DNA of 64,000 nt, from assembly GCA_015698045.1 (NCBI GenBank), contig BLAL01000156.1, positions 1,721,396 to 1,785,395 of the forward strand. Direction: 5' to 3'. This document shows, piece by piece, positions 1-12,647 of this stretch. Origin of the DNA: Rhizophagus clarus (lineage: Eukaryota; Glomeromycota; Glomeromycetes; Glomerales; Glomeraceae). The translations under genes were made by a program, and so were the position numbers. The notes beneath the pieces were generated by a model. It was given only the letters and a program-made list of their open reading frames with translations, made no database searches and was not told the DNA's origin. The stretch's first letter is position 1, and each line of letters opens with the position of its first letter.

Positions 1-58
1 ATACAAATAAATGAATTTTTTCTGATAACTTAAATGATTGATCTTTATTCAATGGTAG

Positions 59-1784
59 TCACGAAAACGATAGTTGGAAGAAAAATTTACGGCTGCCTCC
101 TAAAGATCATCGACCACAAACAGAGGCAAGTAATCTTTTTGTTAAATTGAAAATTATAATTCAATCTATTTATCGTTTTATAAAAACAGGATGTTACAGC
201 TACAAAGGGAAACGAATTCGAAGACTATTTTCTAAAACGCGAATTACTGATGGGTATATTTGAGGCTGGATTTGAGCGACCATCACCAATTCAAGAAGAA
301 TCCATACCAATCGCTCTTACCGGTCGTGACATTCTTGCAAGAGCAAAAAATGGTACCGGTAAAACGGCGGCTTTTGTTATTCCAGCTTTAGAAAAAATTA
401 ATGTGAAAAAACCGAAAATTCAAGCGTTGTTACTCGTCCCTACGAGAGAATTGGCCTTGCAAACATCGCAAGTATGCAAAACCCTTGGCAAGCATATGGG
501 AGTACAGGTTATGGTAACGACAGGTGGTACAACATTAAAAGACGATATTTTACGTTTATCTGAAATTGTACATATTGTTGTTGGAACACCTGGTCGTATT
601 TTGGATTTAGCTGGAAAAGGCGTAGCTGATTTCAGCGAATGTCCAACATTCGTAATGGATGAAGCAGATAAGTTGTTGAGTCCAGAATTTTCTCCAATCG
701 TCGAACAACTTATAACATATTTCCCCAAAGATCGCCAGATAATGTTATACAGCGCTACATTTCCTTTGATTGTGAAAAGTTTTAAGGTAAATGTCTTGAT
801 AAACTATTTCCTTAGTTTGTTAAGATGATGTTAATATGTTTAATGCGTATTATTAGGATAAATATCTTGTAAAGCCATATGAAATCAATTTAATGGATGA
901 ACTCACACTTCGCGGTGTTACACAATATTATGCGTTCGTTGAAGAACGGCAGAAAGTGCACTGTCTCAATACTTTGTTTTCTAAGGTATAAATATTTTTT
1001 ACTAATTTTTGATTAATAAAGAAAAATTACTAAATTAATTGTTTTAATACAATTAACAGCTCCAAATTAATCAATCAATCATTTTTTGTAATTCGACCAA
1101 CCGGGTTGAACTTCTTGCGAAGAAAATAACCGAACTTGGATATTCATGTTTCTACAGTCACGCAAAAATGTTACAGAGTCATCGTAATCGTGTTTTTCAT
1201 GATTTCAGAAACGGTGTTTGTCGTAACTTAGTATGCTCAGGTTTGTATTATTTCCCGTAATTGTTGTAGCTGAAAGATTTTTAATTCAATTCTCTAAAAT
1301 TTGTATGTAATTATTAGATTTACTTACTCGCGGTATTGATATCCAAGCGGTTAATGTCGTGATTAATTTTGATTTCCCAAAAAACGCCGAAACATATCTT
1401 CATCGTATTGGTAGATCCGGACGGTTTGGTCATCTTGGGCTTGCCATTAATCTTATCACTTATGATGATCGTTTCAATCTTTACAAGATTGAACAAGAAC
1501 TTGGTACTGAGATTCAACCTATTCCGCCCGTTATTGACAAACGATTGTATGTTGCTCCAAGCGCACTTGATGATGCTCAAACTCAACAACAAATTCAGAA
1601 TAATCAAAATAATCAAAATAGTCAAAATAGTAATCATCAAAATAATCCACATAGTCAAAATAGTCAAAATAATCGCTCTCAAAGTCACCAAAACCATCAA
1701 AGTCATCAAAATTCACGAAGTTCAAGTGGTATGAGGAACACTAATGCAAGAGGCGGTGGTATGGGTGTTAAAGCTGCTTCTTGA
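59..1784 (+). CDS. DHH1: DHH1/DDX6-family DEAD-box RNA helicase (5' end outside window)
   Basis: Cytoplasmic ATP-dependent RNA helicase that promotes mRNA decapping and translational repression in P-bodies. Exons by frame: 59-125, 190-786, 857-985, 1060-1240, 1318-1784. The first visible exon carries the Dhh1-typical W-K-K-N-L-x-L-P-P-K-D block. Then come the Q-motif ([10 protein letters not shown]), motif I (AKNGTGKT), PTRELA, TPGR, motif II (DEAD, about base 655), SAT (YSATFP) and, in the last exon, motif VI ([10 protein letters not shown]). The C-terminus is a low-complexity Gln/Asn/Ser/His tail. The start codon lies upstream: base 59 follows a splice acceptor and completes a split codon. 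The first intron has a GC donor (GCAAGT at 126). The family assignment is firm; orthology to yeast Dhh1 rather than another DDX6 paralogue is inferred from the motif context. Confidence 0.95.
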
Positions 1785-2867
1785 AAGGATTTCTTTTTTG
1801 TACGAATGGTCATGAGTGTAAAGTTGTTATAATTAAAAAAATTGGAGAACTCTTTCCATCCGCTATTTTACTTGTTGAATTATTCTTTTTTCTCCTTATT
1901 ATTTTTCTGATAATAAAGAGGTTTAGCTTATTTTATTTTTTTTTTTTTTATTTTTTTTTTTCATTCATTCCAACCGCACTTTTTGAATATGCATATTTTG
2001 CATATTTTATCTGGAGGTATCTCTTTGTATGTAATGTAATTAATTTTTCCCTTTATTTTTTTTCCTTTTACCTTATCACATGGCGATTGTGATTCCCAAA
2101 CGCCTTCATTTTTGCTCTTATTTTCTTTTATTTTTTGAATGTAGTAACTAGTTTTTTATTTTTGTAGCAGTAATTCTTACTGCTTATATTTCGTTATGAC
2201 TTATTTCTTTGCAAGATCATAGTTAAAAAAAACCACTTCTCCTTTGTTCAAAATCGCTCTTTAAAACGACTAATAATTTTATTTTCTTAAAAACTTTTTA
2301 ATGATCAAAAAAACACTTATAAAAATAGGAAACCCCTATTTTTGATTATAATATATATATATTTTATGTTGATTCCAACACTTTTTCTTTCCTTTTAAAG
2401 TAAGAACATTCTTTTTCCTTTGCATTATTTGCATTATTTGTAAAAAAAAAATCTTCCCTTATCCCCTTTATTTCATTTTTCCCGCACATAACTTTCACTC
2501 GATGTTTCGTTTATAATTTTTTTTAACAAACTTTTTTTTTTTGTTGGTTATTAGGAATATATAGAAAATTGATCGGCATCTTTGTATCCTACATATTTCT
2601 TTATTCTTTTTCACGATTTTGCGATAATTTTAATGTCAATAGTTAATTAATTATTGTAATAACTAAGAAAAGGTATTAACCAAGAAAAAAAAAAGAAAAA
2701 ACCACAAAAGATCGTTATATAAAAAAGGCAAATTTCAAAAACAAAATAAAAAGATTTAATATGTATTGCCTTTTATTATCAACAAAGTGATCTTATTTTA
2801 TTATTTATTATAATTTATCATCGTATAAAAATAAGAAAATAAGAATGCAACGTTAATCCCATTGATC
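1785..2867. other. Convergent intergenic region, T-rich
   Basis: This stretch separates the ends of the DHH1 and uL15m genes. It is very AT-rich with long T runs (about 1928-1965, 2440-2540) and short A/T microsatellites. It must hold the 3' UTR of the helicase and the 3' UTR of uL15m. I see no coding potential or RNA gene; the 103-residue ORF at 1781-2092 is a Phe/Leu-rich translation of T runs. Confidence 0.7.
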
Positions 2868-3890
2868 TTATTGGGATGGTGGTAAAGCTAAATAACCTTT
2901 ATTTTTTGGATCCGAATACCAAACTATTTATGATAAGATTAAGAAATTTAGTTCAAAGCAAATAATCACGTGAAATTTAAAAATATGTACCAATATCGCG
3001 TTGTTTCATCGGAGCAGCGAATTTCGGTATTTTCCAAAATTTTTCAGGTTTAATTGTAGCTCTTAAAGCTAATTTATTAAAATATCTACAGGTAATTTTT
3101 CCTTCAACTGATTCAATTGTTTTTATAGCTTGCTGAGATGCACGTGATACTTCAATTGTAATCGGAGTCTTGAAATGTTCTTTACCCTATAAAAAATTGA
3201 TAAATATATTCTTTTCTGGAAAAAAAAAGGGAAAAAAGATATTTACATCAGCCAATATTTTAACTCCATCTTTAACATCTCTCACACATCTTGAATCCAA
3301 AAGATGTTTCATTGTAATAGGCTGTGAAGAATCTATTCTTCCATTATCTATCCAATGTTGAAGTCTATCAAGATTTAAAGGAGCCCAAGTCGTTTTGAAA
3401 CTAAACAAATAAATATAATAATATGTAAAAATAAAACTTTGTCCTCGCTGCTTTTGAAGATCACTTACGGATTATGAAAACCTCTTTTAGGAAAGCGCCT
3501 GCTGAGAGGAGTTTGGCCTCCTTCGAAATCTCTTCTTGGTTTGCCATTACCACCACGAGCCTTTTGACCTTTATGACCTCTACCGCAAGTTTTACCTCTA
3601 CCTGAAGCTGGTCCACGTCCTACGCGTCTTTTCTAAACCAAATTATAAAAAGATATATAATTGTCGAAAATTCAAATTTGAAGTTTTCAGATTTTCTCAA
3701 GTTAAAAGAGATTATCATTTACCTCTTTTGTTGCTTTACGATTATCGCTTAAACTACCCAAATCCAATTTTCTTATCGGCACCTGTAAAAATGATACGTA
3801 AGATCGGAAAAAAAAATCAAATTTCGATGATAGAAATGAATTTGAATATGAACGTAAAGAAATTAAACAGTTTGAAGTAAAACGAAACAT
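2868..3890 (-). CDS. MRPL15: Mitochondrial large-subunit ribosomal protein uL15m
   Basis: Component of the mitochondrial 54S/39S ribosomal subunit (yeast Mrpl10, human MRPL15). Five exons give one frame of 245 residues: 3723-3890, 3469-3632, 3247-3400, 2991-3186, 2868-2923. The start at 3890 was chosen because it gives a basic, Ser/Leu-rich presequence-like N-terminus; an in-frame ATG at 3926 is possible but less presequence-like. Exon 2 encodes the diagnostic uL15 stretch: [20 protein letters not shown], followed by a GG-P-L-RR-PKRGF block. Later exons carry the MKHLLDS and VSRASQQAI regions, and the short last exon ends with [14 protein letters not shown], the expected uL15m C-terminus. It is convergent with DHH1 and divergent from ATX1. 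Confidence 0.93.
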
Positions 3891-4296
3891 AGTACTATAT
3901 TGGACCGTCATTAAAATTTCGGACAATATCTAAGGGGAACCACACAGCCGATCACTAGAACGACCCCTTTTCGGTTCGGAGCAATCAATCCCCTAACAGA
4001 TAATAGTTTACATAAATTTTTCATTTAACATCATCTAACATTGTATAAGAAAATTCTCGTATCTGTGTAATGAAGTTTTACGTGTCTGTATAATAAAATT
4101 TCACGTCTACGTACTAAAAATAAATTATTGTATAATAAAAATTTTTTTAAATTTAACAGTTAACAGCAATGAATGTATTTTTTTACACTTTTATTTTGGG
4201 GTACACGTGAACACACCCTACACCCTGTTTTTGTTACAGTGTGTGCAAATTGTTTTTAGATTGTCTCTATTACTTTTCAACCAGAAAACTCTTAAA
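3891..4296. promoter_or_regulatory. Divergent intergenic region between uL15m and ATX1
   Basis: About 400 bases shared by two divergent start codons, so it should contain both promoters. It has a GC-richer island at about 3930-4000, bounded by AAGGGGAACC and AATCCCCTAA with an internal GAAC...GTTC pairing, in otherwise AT-rich DNA. After it come loose repeats of a TTTNACGTNT-type word (about 4070-4120). I recognise no defined factor site. Confidence 0.5.
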
Positions 4297-4652
4297 ATGA
4301 GCGAAAATGTATAATTTAACTTCTTTGTAAATAAATTAAGTCCTTATATATTCTAATCCTTTTATTTTTTTTCGACATAGCAAACAACTTATACATTCGA
4401 GGTTGAGCCAATGACTTGTTCGGGTTGTACAAAAGCTGTTGAAAAAGCGTTAAATAATCTCGGAGGTATTTATTATTATTTGACAACTAATATTGTTTCG
4501 CTGGTCTAACCTATTTATATTTTCGGGAAGGGGTGGAATCAATCAACTTCGATCTCGAGAAGAAGACTGTAGCCGTTAAAACTGCAAAATCACCGAGCGA
4601 GATAATCGAAGCTATCAAAAAAACAGGAAAAACGGCTAAAATAACTGAATAA
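4297..4652 (+). CDS. ATX1: Copper metallochaperone ATX1
   Basis: Small cytosolic chaperone that binds Cu(I) and delivers it to the P-type ATPase Ccc2/ATP7 of the secretory pathway. Three exons (4297-4308, 4381-4465, 4531-4652) give 72 residues, the normal ATX1 size. The first exon codes only for MSEN, and its donor GTATAA follows at once. Exon 2 carries the metal-binding MTCSGC motif after a beta strand (TYTFEVEP). Exon 3 carries the GVESINFDLEKKTVAVKT strand-turn-strand and the KKTGKTAKI end, with the Lys-rich face used for docking to the ATPase. The heavy-metal-associated fold is complete. It is convergent with SPT8, with 142 bases between stops. Confidence 0.94.
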
Positions 4653-4794
4653 ATTGTGTTAAAGAATTTTTTGAATATTTTTGTGTGATAATGTTTGTTA
4701 TTTTCTTTAATATTTCATTCTCATTCTCTTTAAAATCACGTAAATAAATGATAATCCGTATTAATATTTAAAAAATGATTTTTCAGAAAGATTG

Positions 4795-6989
4795 TTAAAT
4801 GACTGGTAGTATCTCATAAAATAATGCAGTTTCAGTACTTGATCCTTCCCAACCCCTATTACCGGAAGTTGTTATCATGTAACGACAATCGTGATCAATC
4901 ACTTATAGGAATGAAACAAAAGTTAAGGAAAATTAATATAATATGGCTAGGAAAACTATAAACGTTAAGAAATAATAGGATACATATTTGAGAAATTGTT
5001 CCTCCGTGATGTCCAGGTACAATTAAGAATGGTACAGCGGACTTGGATGATTCACAATCATCCATAACATTCCACAATCTTATATTATCCGTAGATGCGC
5101 TATATATGCAATAAATGAATGATTTGTCTCAAAATATACTATAATACAAAGACTTACCAAATAATATGTTTTCCGTTGGGCATACTTGATACATAAGACA
5201 CTGGTCCCGATCCACTCGGCATTTTAAACGAACGAATAAATTTTCCAGATACAAAATCCCACTCATCAACTTGATATAGAATTAGAAAATTAAATTAGCT
5301 AAATTCGAATTCCCTGTTTTATTCATAAATGCAATGCTCACCAGTGCTATTACGTCTAGCACAATAGATTTTATTACCATCCGCACTCCAACATGCCTAA
5401 TTTAATTATGAAAGTTTCTAAATATAACAACATAAATTTTTTATATTACAAGTATAAAAAACAAATTTACCGATAAACACCACGGAGGAGTTCTTTCAGG
5501 TGGTGACATTTTCCTCGGTATCGAGTTCATTGCCCTTTTATCCCATACAAAACAATTTCCATCAATACTTGTTGTAAGCAACACGTCATTGGAATGCGTT
5601 AGCATATCTTCTGGTTCATCGAAAAGTGGATCAAATGATGCAGGGGAGCTTTGTCCCGATGTTCGAGAAGAAGCGTTTGTAAATGGACGAAATGATATGG
5701 AACTAATTTGCGAACTGTGACCGGAAAACTCGCGTACAACTTGACCAGTGTTAAGGTCCCAATGCTAAGTTATACAAGTAAATAAATAAAAAAAAACCAA
5801 AAATAATAAATTATAAAAAAAATAAAAAAAAATTCACTTACTAATACTGTTTTATCCCAAGAACCACTCATGCATCCAATTTCATCTTGTGTTATTTTTA
5901 AAACAGATACTGGGGATTTATGATGTCGTAAGACATGATGACATTTTCCTTCTTCATGTCTGACTGTGAATAAATTAATTGCGCCGCTCTGGATGCACAC
6001 GTGTTATTTTAAACTTTAATGACAAAACGAAGAAAGTAAACCCGATTTATCGGGTGATTAATGCAATCACAATTCACTGACTATATGTGATCTCTCATTA
6101 TAGAAAAAGCTTACCTCCATTCCAGTTAAAAGCCAAATGGCTTCAGATTGAACCGCTAAGCTATAAACTGGTGACATTTTAAGTTCTTGAACTGGAGGTT
6201 CAATGGCATTTATTTGGGTCGTACCATCTTCCGTGGATCCATTTATCTTTTCTAGCAAGTTAAAAGATATGTTAACAATTTTATATTCGAAATCAAATTA
6301 ATTATCACTAGTTACCAGACTTAGGAGTTGCAGTTGGTAATGGTTGTTCTTCGTTTTCCCAATATGAAGCAATTACACCTGCCTATTATTATCCATTAAA
6401 AATTATAATGTATTTCGATGATTTAAATCTTCCAAAGAATAATTATTACCTATCGCACCTTTTGAACAGATTCCACTTGAGCATGTTTCTGATTTTGCGT
6501 TAATAATGTTTTACCTCCCATTGAAGCAAAAAAATCGTATTTCCTTACAAAACCATCATCACCACCGGTAAATACCCAACGCATGTTTCTTGTTGCGTCA
6601 AGTGCATAAATTTGACACGCTTGTATAGCCGCTACCTAAATGTTTAGAGGTTTATTAAGTTCGTTTAAAACAAAAGCTTTAAAAAGAATATAACCTACAT
6701 ATGGTACAATATCATAAGTTTTACAATCAGCAGCAAACGGCTGAAGTGTACGATTCGTGTGGGTGGAAGCAGCGTTTGTACTCGAATAGCTAAAAGGAGC
6801 AACCACGTCTTCTAAGTCTAAATTTTCTAATGCGAGAAAAAACGCGTTAGTGTTTAGGTAAGGAAAAACTTATTGGATGATAAAAACTTTATGGTACCTT
6901 CAGAATAAGGAGAGCGATCGGGCGCTTCGGCATCTGAACTTTGTTGAGATTCTCTAGAGTCAATGTCATCTTCACTATCATTCTCCATT
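4795..6989 (-). CDS. SPT8: SPT8, WD-repeat subunit of the SAGA coactivator
   Basis: Nuclear WD40 protein of SAGA that helps deliver TBP to promoters. The gene starts at 6989 with an acidic Ser/Asp/Glu-rich N-terminus (MENDSEDDIDSRESQQ), as in Spt8, and is split into about nine exons. The blocks for Spt8 are present in order: an IYALDATRNMRWVFTGGDDG repeat, a linker with GVIASYWENEEQPLPTATPK-like sequence, LKMSPVYSLAVQSEA-WLLTG, the SGAINLFTVRHEEGKCHHVL repeat, SGSWDKTVL, a Ser-rich insert, SIDGNCFVWDKRA, and PPWCLSACWSADGNKIYCAR. The last exon reads YMITTSGNRGWEG up to a stop at 4795. The start codon is 141 bases from that of COX18, so the two probably share a promoter. Confidence 0.92.
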
Positions 6990-7130
6990 TTTTCGTAAAG
7001 GTAAGAAAATGTCACATGAACATGTTTTGTTTAGGACAATATAGTATCATATCCAAAAAAGGCAAGTTATTTATTTAACGAAGTTTGCGTGGCGGGAAGT
7101 TTCAAGCGATTTTTTTTAACAATCAAATTT

Positions 7131-8565
7131 ATGTTTAAGTTTTGTAAAATTGTTTCACGTAGAAAATTGCAGCAAATTTTATTTTTAAATAATTCATTTC
7201 AATGTAATTCGTTTCGACGGGATGGAACCCCTCAAGCTAAAAGCATTATTGGTTCTTTAAATAAAAGAAAATTTTCCTCAACTTCAACCTCTTTAGCAAA
7301 TTCAGATACAAATAAAACTATAGATGTTCTTCCTCCTTCTATAGTCGATACTTTACCTGAAAATTTACCTACAAATGATATTAATTCCATAATATCGTTT
7401 AACCAATCTATTCTTGAATTTATACACAATTCGACAATTTTTCCGTGGTGGGCAACTATATTGATATCAACAATATTGCTCCGTACCTTTTTAACTTTGC
7501 CCATTGCCATTATTCAGCAAAAAAATGGCGCAAAAATATTATCTTTGCAGCCACAAATAATGGAAATATTTGAAAGACTTAAACATGAGGTTGTTAGAGA
7601 AGTTAAAAAGCGAAATGGAACTTACGAAGAATTTCAAAGTGAATTAACAAAAAAGGTTAGTTAAAAATAATTTTATTTTCCTTTACTATTATTAATGTTT
7701 AATTATATAATTATAGTTTAAGGCAAAAATAAACGGAATGTATAAAGCAAATAAATGTTCTCCAATAAGAAACTATTTATTACCTTGGATACAAATACCA
7801 CTTTTCATAAGTAATTCATTAACTTTAAGGCATATGGTAGACTCTACTACAAAATCAAATTCGGGCACAAATACATTAACTATTCCTGAAAACAGTATTA
7901 TCGGTTCTACATCAAGAGTAAATAATATGGACGTTTTAACTAATATTACTTCCGTTGATAATACATCAACAGATACATTAATAAATGGTGGAATATTATG
8001 GTTCAATGATTTAACACAATCGGATCCTCTATACATCTTTCCTTTAGCCATAGGTCTTACAAATCTTCTCAATATTGAGGTAATTTTAAATTAAAATTAA
8101 ATAATAATCCATTTAAAAATTTAAAGCGAATATAAACATATACATTTTTTAGATACATTCATGGTTTACTAAATCACAACCAAGTCTCAGGTCGAAAATA
8201 TTAAAAAATTTAAGTAGAGGATTATCTATACTGATGATACCTGTTGCTGCTCAGGCACCTATGGTAAATTTAGTAATCAAATTAATTGAATTTAATTGAT
8301 TTTTTCTGTATTGATTATTTCCTTTCCTTTATTTGTTTAGGCAATTTGCTTATATTGGTTATCATCCAGTATATTTAGTATTGGACAAAATTTATTTTTT
8401 CTATTACCCGCCATACAAAAAAAATTTGGATTTCCTGAGAAGAAATTTGATACTTCATCAACATCAAAACAAACAGATAAAGTTAAGGAAACACTTGTGA
8501 TATTTACAAATAATAATTCCATGAAAACAAAAAATACTTCTTTAAAGAACAAGAAAAAGAAATAA
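7131..8565 (+). CDS. COX18: COX18-like mitochondrial membrane insertase (Oxa1/YidC family)
   Basis: Inner-membrane insertase that exports the C-terminal tail of Cox2 to the intermembrane space. Four exons (7131-7655, 7717-8079, 8153-8263, 8341-8565) give 407 residues. The first in-frame ATG gives a basic presequence (MFKFCKIVSRRKLQQ). Membrane segments typical of YidC/Oxa1 follow: PWWATILISTILLRTFLTLP, a polar coiled region rich in Lys/Glu, NYLLPWIQIPLFISNSLTLR, PLYIFPLAIGLTNLL, and a last pair around ILMIPVAAQAPM and CLYWLSSSIFSIGQN. The PWW and LRT-LTLP motifs fit COX18 better than OXA1, which has a longer C-terminal ribosome-binding tail. The C-terminus is short and Lys-rich. Its stop is 50 bases from that of the convergent cyclophilin gene. 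Confidence 0.88.
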
Positions 8566-8615
8566 ATTATTTTTCAAAAATTAATATAATTAAAATTCAA
8601 TTTTGAATGCAAGCT

Positions 8616-10259
8616 TTATTCGAACATTTTTGCAAATGCTTTCTTTTGTTTATCCTCACGAGTTTTGAGTTTTTGTTTAGCAATAGCTATTTCTTTTGCG
8701 ATCGCAGCATCTTGAGGATTTAATTTTAATGCTTGTTGCAAATCTTTTACAGCTTCTTCCTCATCTTTCATACCAACTTTAGCACTACCACGTCTATACA
8801 ATGCTTTAGCCTTATCTGCGTCTAACAGATATTCTGGCGGCATTTCAAGTACTATAGTAGTTTCATCAACAGCGTTTTTCCAATTTTGCAATTTAAGCGC
8901 ACATGCAGCTTTATTTAGATAACATGGGATTTTAAGTGAATAGAATTTCTTCTCCAGCTCTGGCGGATCATCATCTTCAAATGTTGTTTTCTCATTTAAA
9001 TAACGAATTGCCTATTCAGAAAAGAAATAATCAATTATAAAGAGAAATAGCAATATATAACTAAAAATTGCTTGAGTACTACTAGTACGATACCTTTGTA
9101 TATTTCTTACTTGCGTTCAAATAATTTCCTTTTTTGAAATAATCATTCCCGATATCTTTAACTTTTCGAGCAATTTCTAATAATATTTCAGGTTTTAAAG
9201 ATCCAGATTCATCCTCTGTAAAAATGAGAAATATTGTAGTTTTCATACAATTAATAAAATAATAATAAATTCAAATTTAAAAGAAATAATACCAGGCCAA
9301 TCCTCGTAAACGTCGCCGTCCGCTGGATCCGGCACGCCATCATCTTCGCCTTCTTTTAATTCTCCACAATCAACAATCGTAACCTTCTTTATCGGCTTAT
9401 CGTTAGTTCCAGTTGGGTTATTCTCAATGGCTCGGACTACCGATTTACCTTTTAATACTCTACCAAATATTACATGTTTGTCATCTAAATGTGTCGCCTG
9501 GATGAAATAAATAAGTTATTATAAGCCTTGAGGAAAAGAATCGACTATAAAATTCTATAATACCTTTCCCGTAGTAATGAAAAATTGAGAACCGTTCGTG
9601 TTTGGACCAGCATTCGCCATCGATAATAGAAAAGGTTCGTCATGTTTGACGTCAAAGCTCTCATCTATAAAAGAATATTAAGTTTAATTTAATGTAAACG
9701 TACATGAGTCTAAAGTAAATTATCTAAAGGACAAATTTACAAACCATCGAATTTGTCTCCATAAATACTTTCACCTCCCGTACCATCGCCTCTGGTGAAA
9801 TCACCACCTTGAATCATAAAATCCTATTTTCATGAGACAAATAAGAAACAAAATATAAAAAAGGATATATCAAACCATTTTTGAAATCTTACCTTGATCA
9901 CACGATGAAAAGTGCAACCTTTATAGTGTAGTGGGTGACCAGAATTACCAATACCTTTTTCTCCTAATGAAGTTTAATAATTATAAATGAAAGTTCGACA
10001 CGTTTTAAAAAATACTGTTTATAGTATCTTAATCATGATAAATGGTCTTACCTGTACAGAGTGCGCGAAAATTTTCCACAGTCTTTGGTACAAGGTCGTC
10101 AAACTATACAATAATATTATGACGCGTTAAAGTGCACAAATTCGCACTTTCTTTCGTGTTTCAACCTTCAAAAAAAAAATTTCGGCTTACCAATTCGAAG
10201 ACAATTCGACCTTCGCGCACATCACCAATATCAATATCAAAAAAACAACGAACAGACAT
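8616..10259 (-). CDS. CPR6: Cyclophilin-40 type peptidyl-prolyl cis-trans isomerase with TPR domain
   Basis: Hsp90 co-chaperone; the N-terminal cyclophilin domain isomerises X-Pro bonds and the C-terminal TPRs bind the MEEVD tail of Hsp90. The start at 10259 gives [13 protein letters not shown]. The catalytic domain shows [44 protein letters not shown] and [10 protein letters not shown], the standard active-site Arg, Phe, Gln and His set. The linker is acidic ([14 protein letters not shown]). Three TPR units follow, ending with [34 protein letters not shown] and a Lys-rich end, with the stop at 8616. About eight exons are needed. The overall layout equals yeast Cpr6/Cpr7 and human PPID; I cannot choose between CPR6 and CPR7. 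Confidence 0.93.
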
Positions 10260-10476
10260 TATAACTATAACTTATAAAGGAAATTTAATAAATTATAATT
10301 CCGTACACTATTTATATTTAATTAATAGAATTTGCTAGAAATATTGAGAAAGTTAAATTGATTAAGTCTATAATAAGAATAGATTTTCCATACTAAATTC
10401 AAAATGGAATGATGGAATGAGTGAATCTCTTTTGATCGCTGCCCAGTTATACCGAAAGCTTTACTAATCTGAACCA

Positions 10477-12305
10477 ATGACCACAATAGAAAACTTTAGT
10501 AAATTAACTTTTGCTTATTCTTACTCTTTTTCTAGATTGAATAGAACAATACGATATCATAGTAGATCGACGTTTAATGTACGATATTCATGCATTTATA
10601 GAAAGTATTTTGTTTTAAAAACATTGGACACGTTGAAATTACACACAGATAGATTTAAGGTCAAAGGACATTCAAAGAGCTCTTTAGCAACTTCTAATGG
10701 AAATCTCGACATTGTTGCAGACAATTATTCTTCTGTAGGTCCACTTGTTAATAAGAACATTTTGAGAACTTTAGATTCTAATTATTTATTAGAAAACACT
10801 TCAATATTGAAAGGTAAATAATAAATTCAAATTACTTATATTATGTAATAAATATGAGAAATAACCATTTATGTAATTGGTTATACAGTTGGTCCTATTT
10901 CACGATATAATACACTTGTTGCCTCAGGAATGGTAAGAGAAGATTCATTTCAACGTAACATTGTAAATATTTTACAAGATATGCACGATCGTCTATTGAA
11001 TTATGATCCACCACTTATTACTGACGCAACAGATGAAATAAATAATGGATCAGTTTTCGACAAGGTAATTAAACTGTTATTGGTTTATAAGTTCGATAAG
11101 TTATTAATAATTATTTTATTTTACAATATAGATATTTAAATTATTTGGCGCACTATCTAAAAGCAGCTCTATTAATAGCCCAAAAGGGTTATATCTATAT
11201 GGAGATGTAGGATCAGGAAAAACAATGTTAATGGATCTTCTCTACGACACTTTACTAACGAAACGTAAACGTCGTGTACATTTTCATGCTTTTATGTTAG
11301 ATGTGCATGATCGTGTTTATCGTTTAAAACAAGCAAATTATGAAACTTACGATCTAATACCGCGAATTGCAACAGATCTAGCAAACGATGCAATAATTCT
11401 TTGCTTTGATGAATTTCAAGTAACAGACATTGCAGATGCTATGATTCTACGTCGTCTTTTTGATGAATTGTTTAATCGTGGTGTGGTTATTATAACTACT
11501 TCAAATAGACACCCTGATGACCTCTATAAAAATGGAATACAGCGAAAAAGTTTTGTTCCGTGCATTGAACTTATAAAACAAAAATGTCAGATTCAAACGC
11601 TTGATTCTGGTGAAGATTATCGTAAACTTGCAAGAGAAACAACTCAAGCTTACTTTTATCCATTGGATTCTAAAACTTCAGAATCCATAGATAATATATT
11701 TAATACGTTGACGAAAAATGATCATGTTACGAAAAGAAAATTGGAATTTCTTGGTAGATCTTTAATAGTATCTGAATCTTGTAATGATATAGCAAAGTTT
11801 ACTTTTCGAGAATTATGTTGTCAATCTCTAAGTGCGGCAGATTATTTAGAATTAATGAAATTTTATAATATAATTATTTTAACTAATATTCCACAAATGA
11901 ATTTTGCATTAAGAAACGAAGCAAGAAGATTTATTACACTTATTGATGCTCTATACGATAAGAAGGTAAAGTAATTAATTGGTTAAGATATTTGTTTTAT
12001 TGTTTATTTTAAATTTATCTTCTCTTTTAAATTAGGCAATATTAATATGTTCAGCAGAAACACCAATTCATGATTTATTTAATGAAAAATCTCCATTGCA
12101 TCCTGAAGGTGTCCGAAACACGCTAGATATTGAATTTCATTTAGATAAAGATGAACAAAATGAAAATTCGCCTATATTTACGGGCGAAGAAGAAAGATTT
12201 GCCTTTAGAAGAGCTATTTCAAGATTAATTGAAATGCAGGGAGAAGAATGGATGAAGAAAGTTATATTAAAAATTAGATCCTCTGGAAAAAATATTAATC
12301 GATAA
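10477..12305 (+). CDS. AFG1: AFG1-like mitochondrial AAA-type ATPase
   Basis: Mitochondrial inner-membrane-associated ATPase (yeast Afg1, human AFG1L/LACE1) that assists turnover of cytochrome oxidase subunits. Four exons (10477-10813, 10889-11064, 11132-11965, 12036-12305) give 538 residues. The N-terminus is basic and Ser/Tyr-rich, fitting a presequence, but is long and poorly conserved. The family blocks are clear: [14 protein letters not shown], Walker [30 protein letters not shown], Walker [21 protein letters not shown], sensor region [28 protein letters not shown], and the C-terminal AILICSAE plus [21 protein letters not shown]. It is divergent from cyclophilin-40 (217 bases between starts) and convergent with the thiolase gene. 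Confidence 0.94.
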
Positions 12306-12647
12306 TAAATTTTGGGGTTTTCTGCAAAGGCAGGGCGTGTCATACGACGATGACAAACAAATAACGTTTTTTTCTTTCTCAGATTAAGTGGCAATAATGA
12401 AACACAGAAGGGCGATTAACCCTAACCTAAAGATGTATTTGTGTTAAATACAAATTTTGAAAGAATCATTTATGTTATTTACAATATTTATAAATTTTCA
12501 CTCAATAATATTCTTATAATTAAATGCTTCCATTCCCGAATTTATTATAAATACATGCCAACAATCTATGTCGTCTCTATGTAGTGGGTATTTTCTAATT
12601 CTTTCTCTTACCTTTTGCAATTATATAATAGAAAACATTCAAACTTT
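12306..12647. other. Convergent 3' intergenic region (AFG1 / thiolase)
   Basis: About 340 AT-rich bases that hold the two 3' UTRs. They contain one short TTAACCCTAACC word and AATA-rich stretches usable as polyadenylation signals. Nothing else was seen. Confidence 0.6.

Noticed and set aside
7089-7130. GTG start for COX18 at 7089
   Set aside because: Nuclear eukaryotic genes start at ATG; the in-frame ATG at 7131 also gives a better presequence.
12425-12440. Telomere-like CCCTAACC word
   Set aside because: Only about one and a half repeat units, in an ordinary 3' intergenic region.
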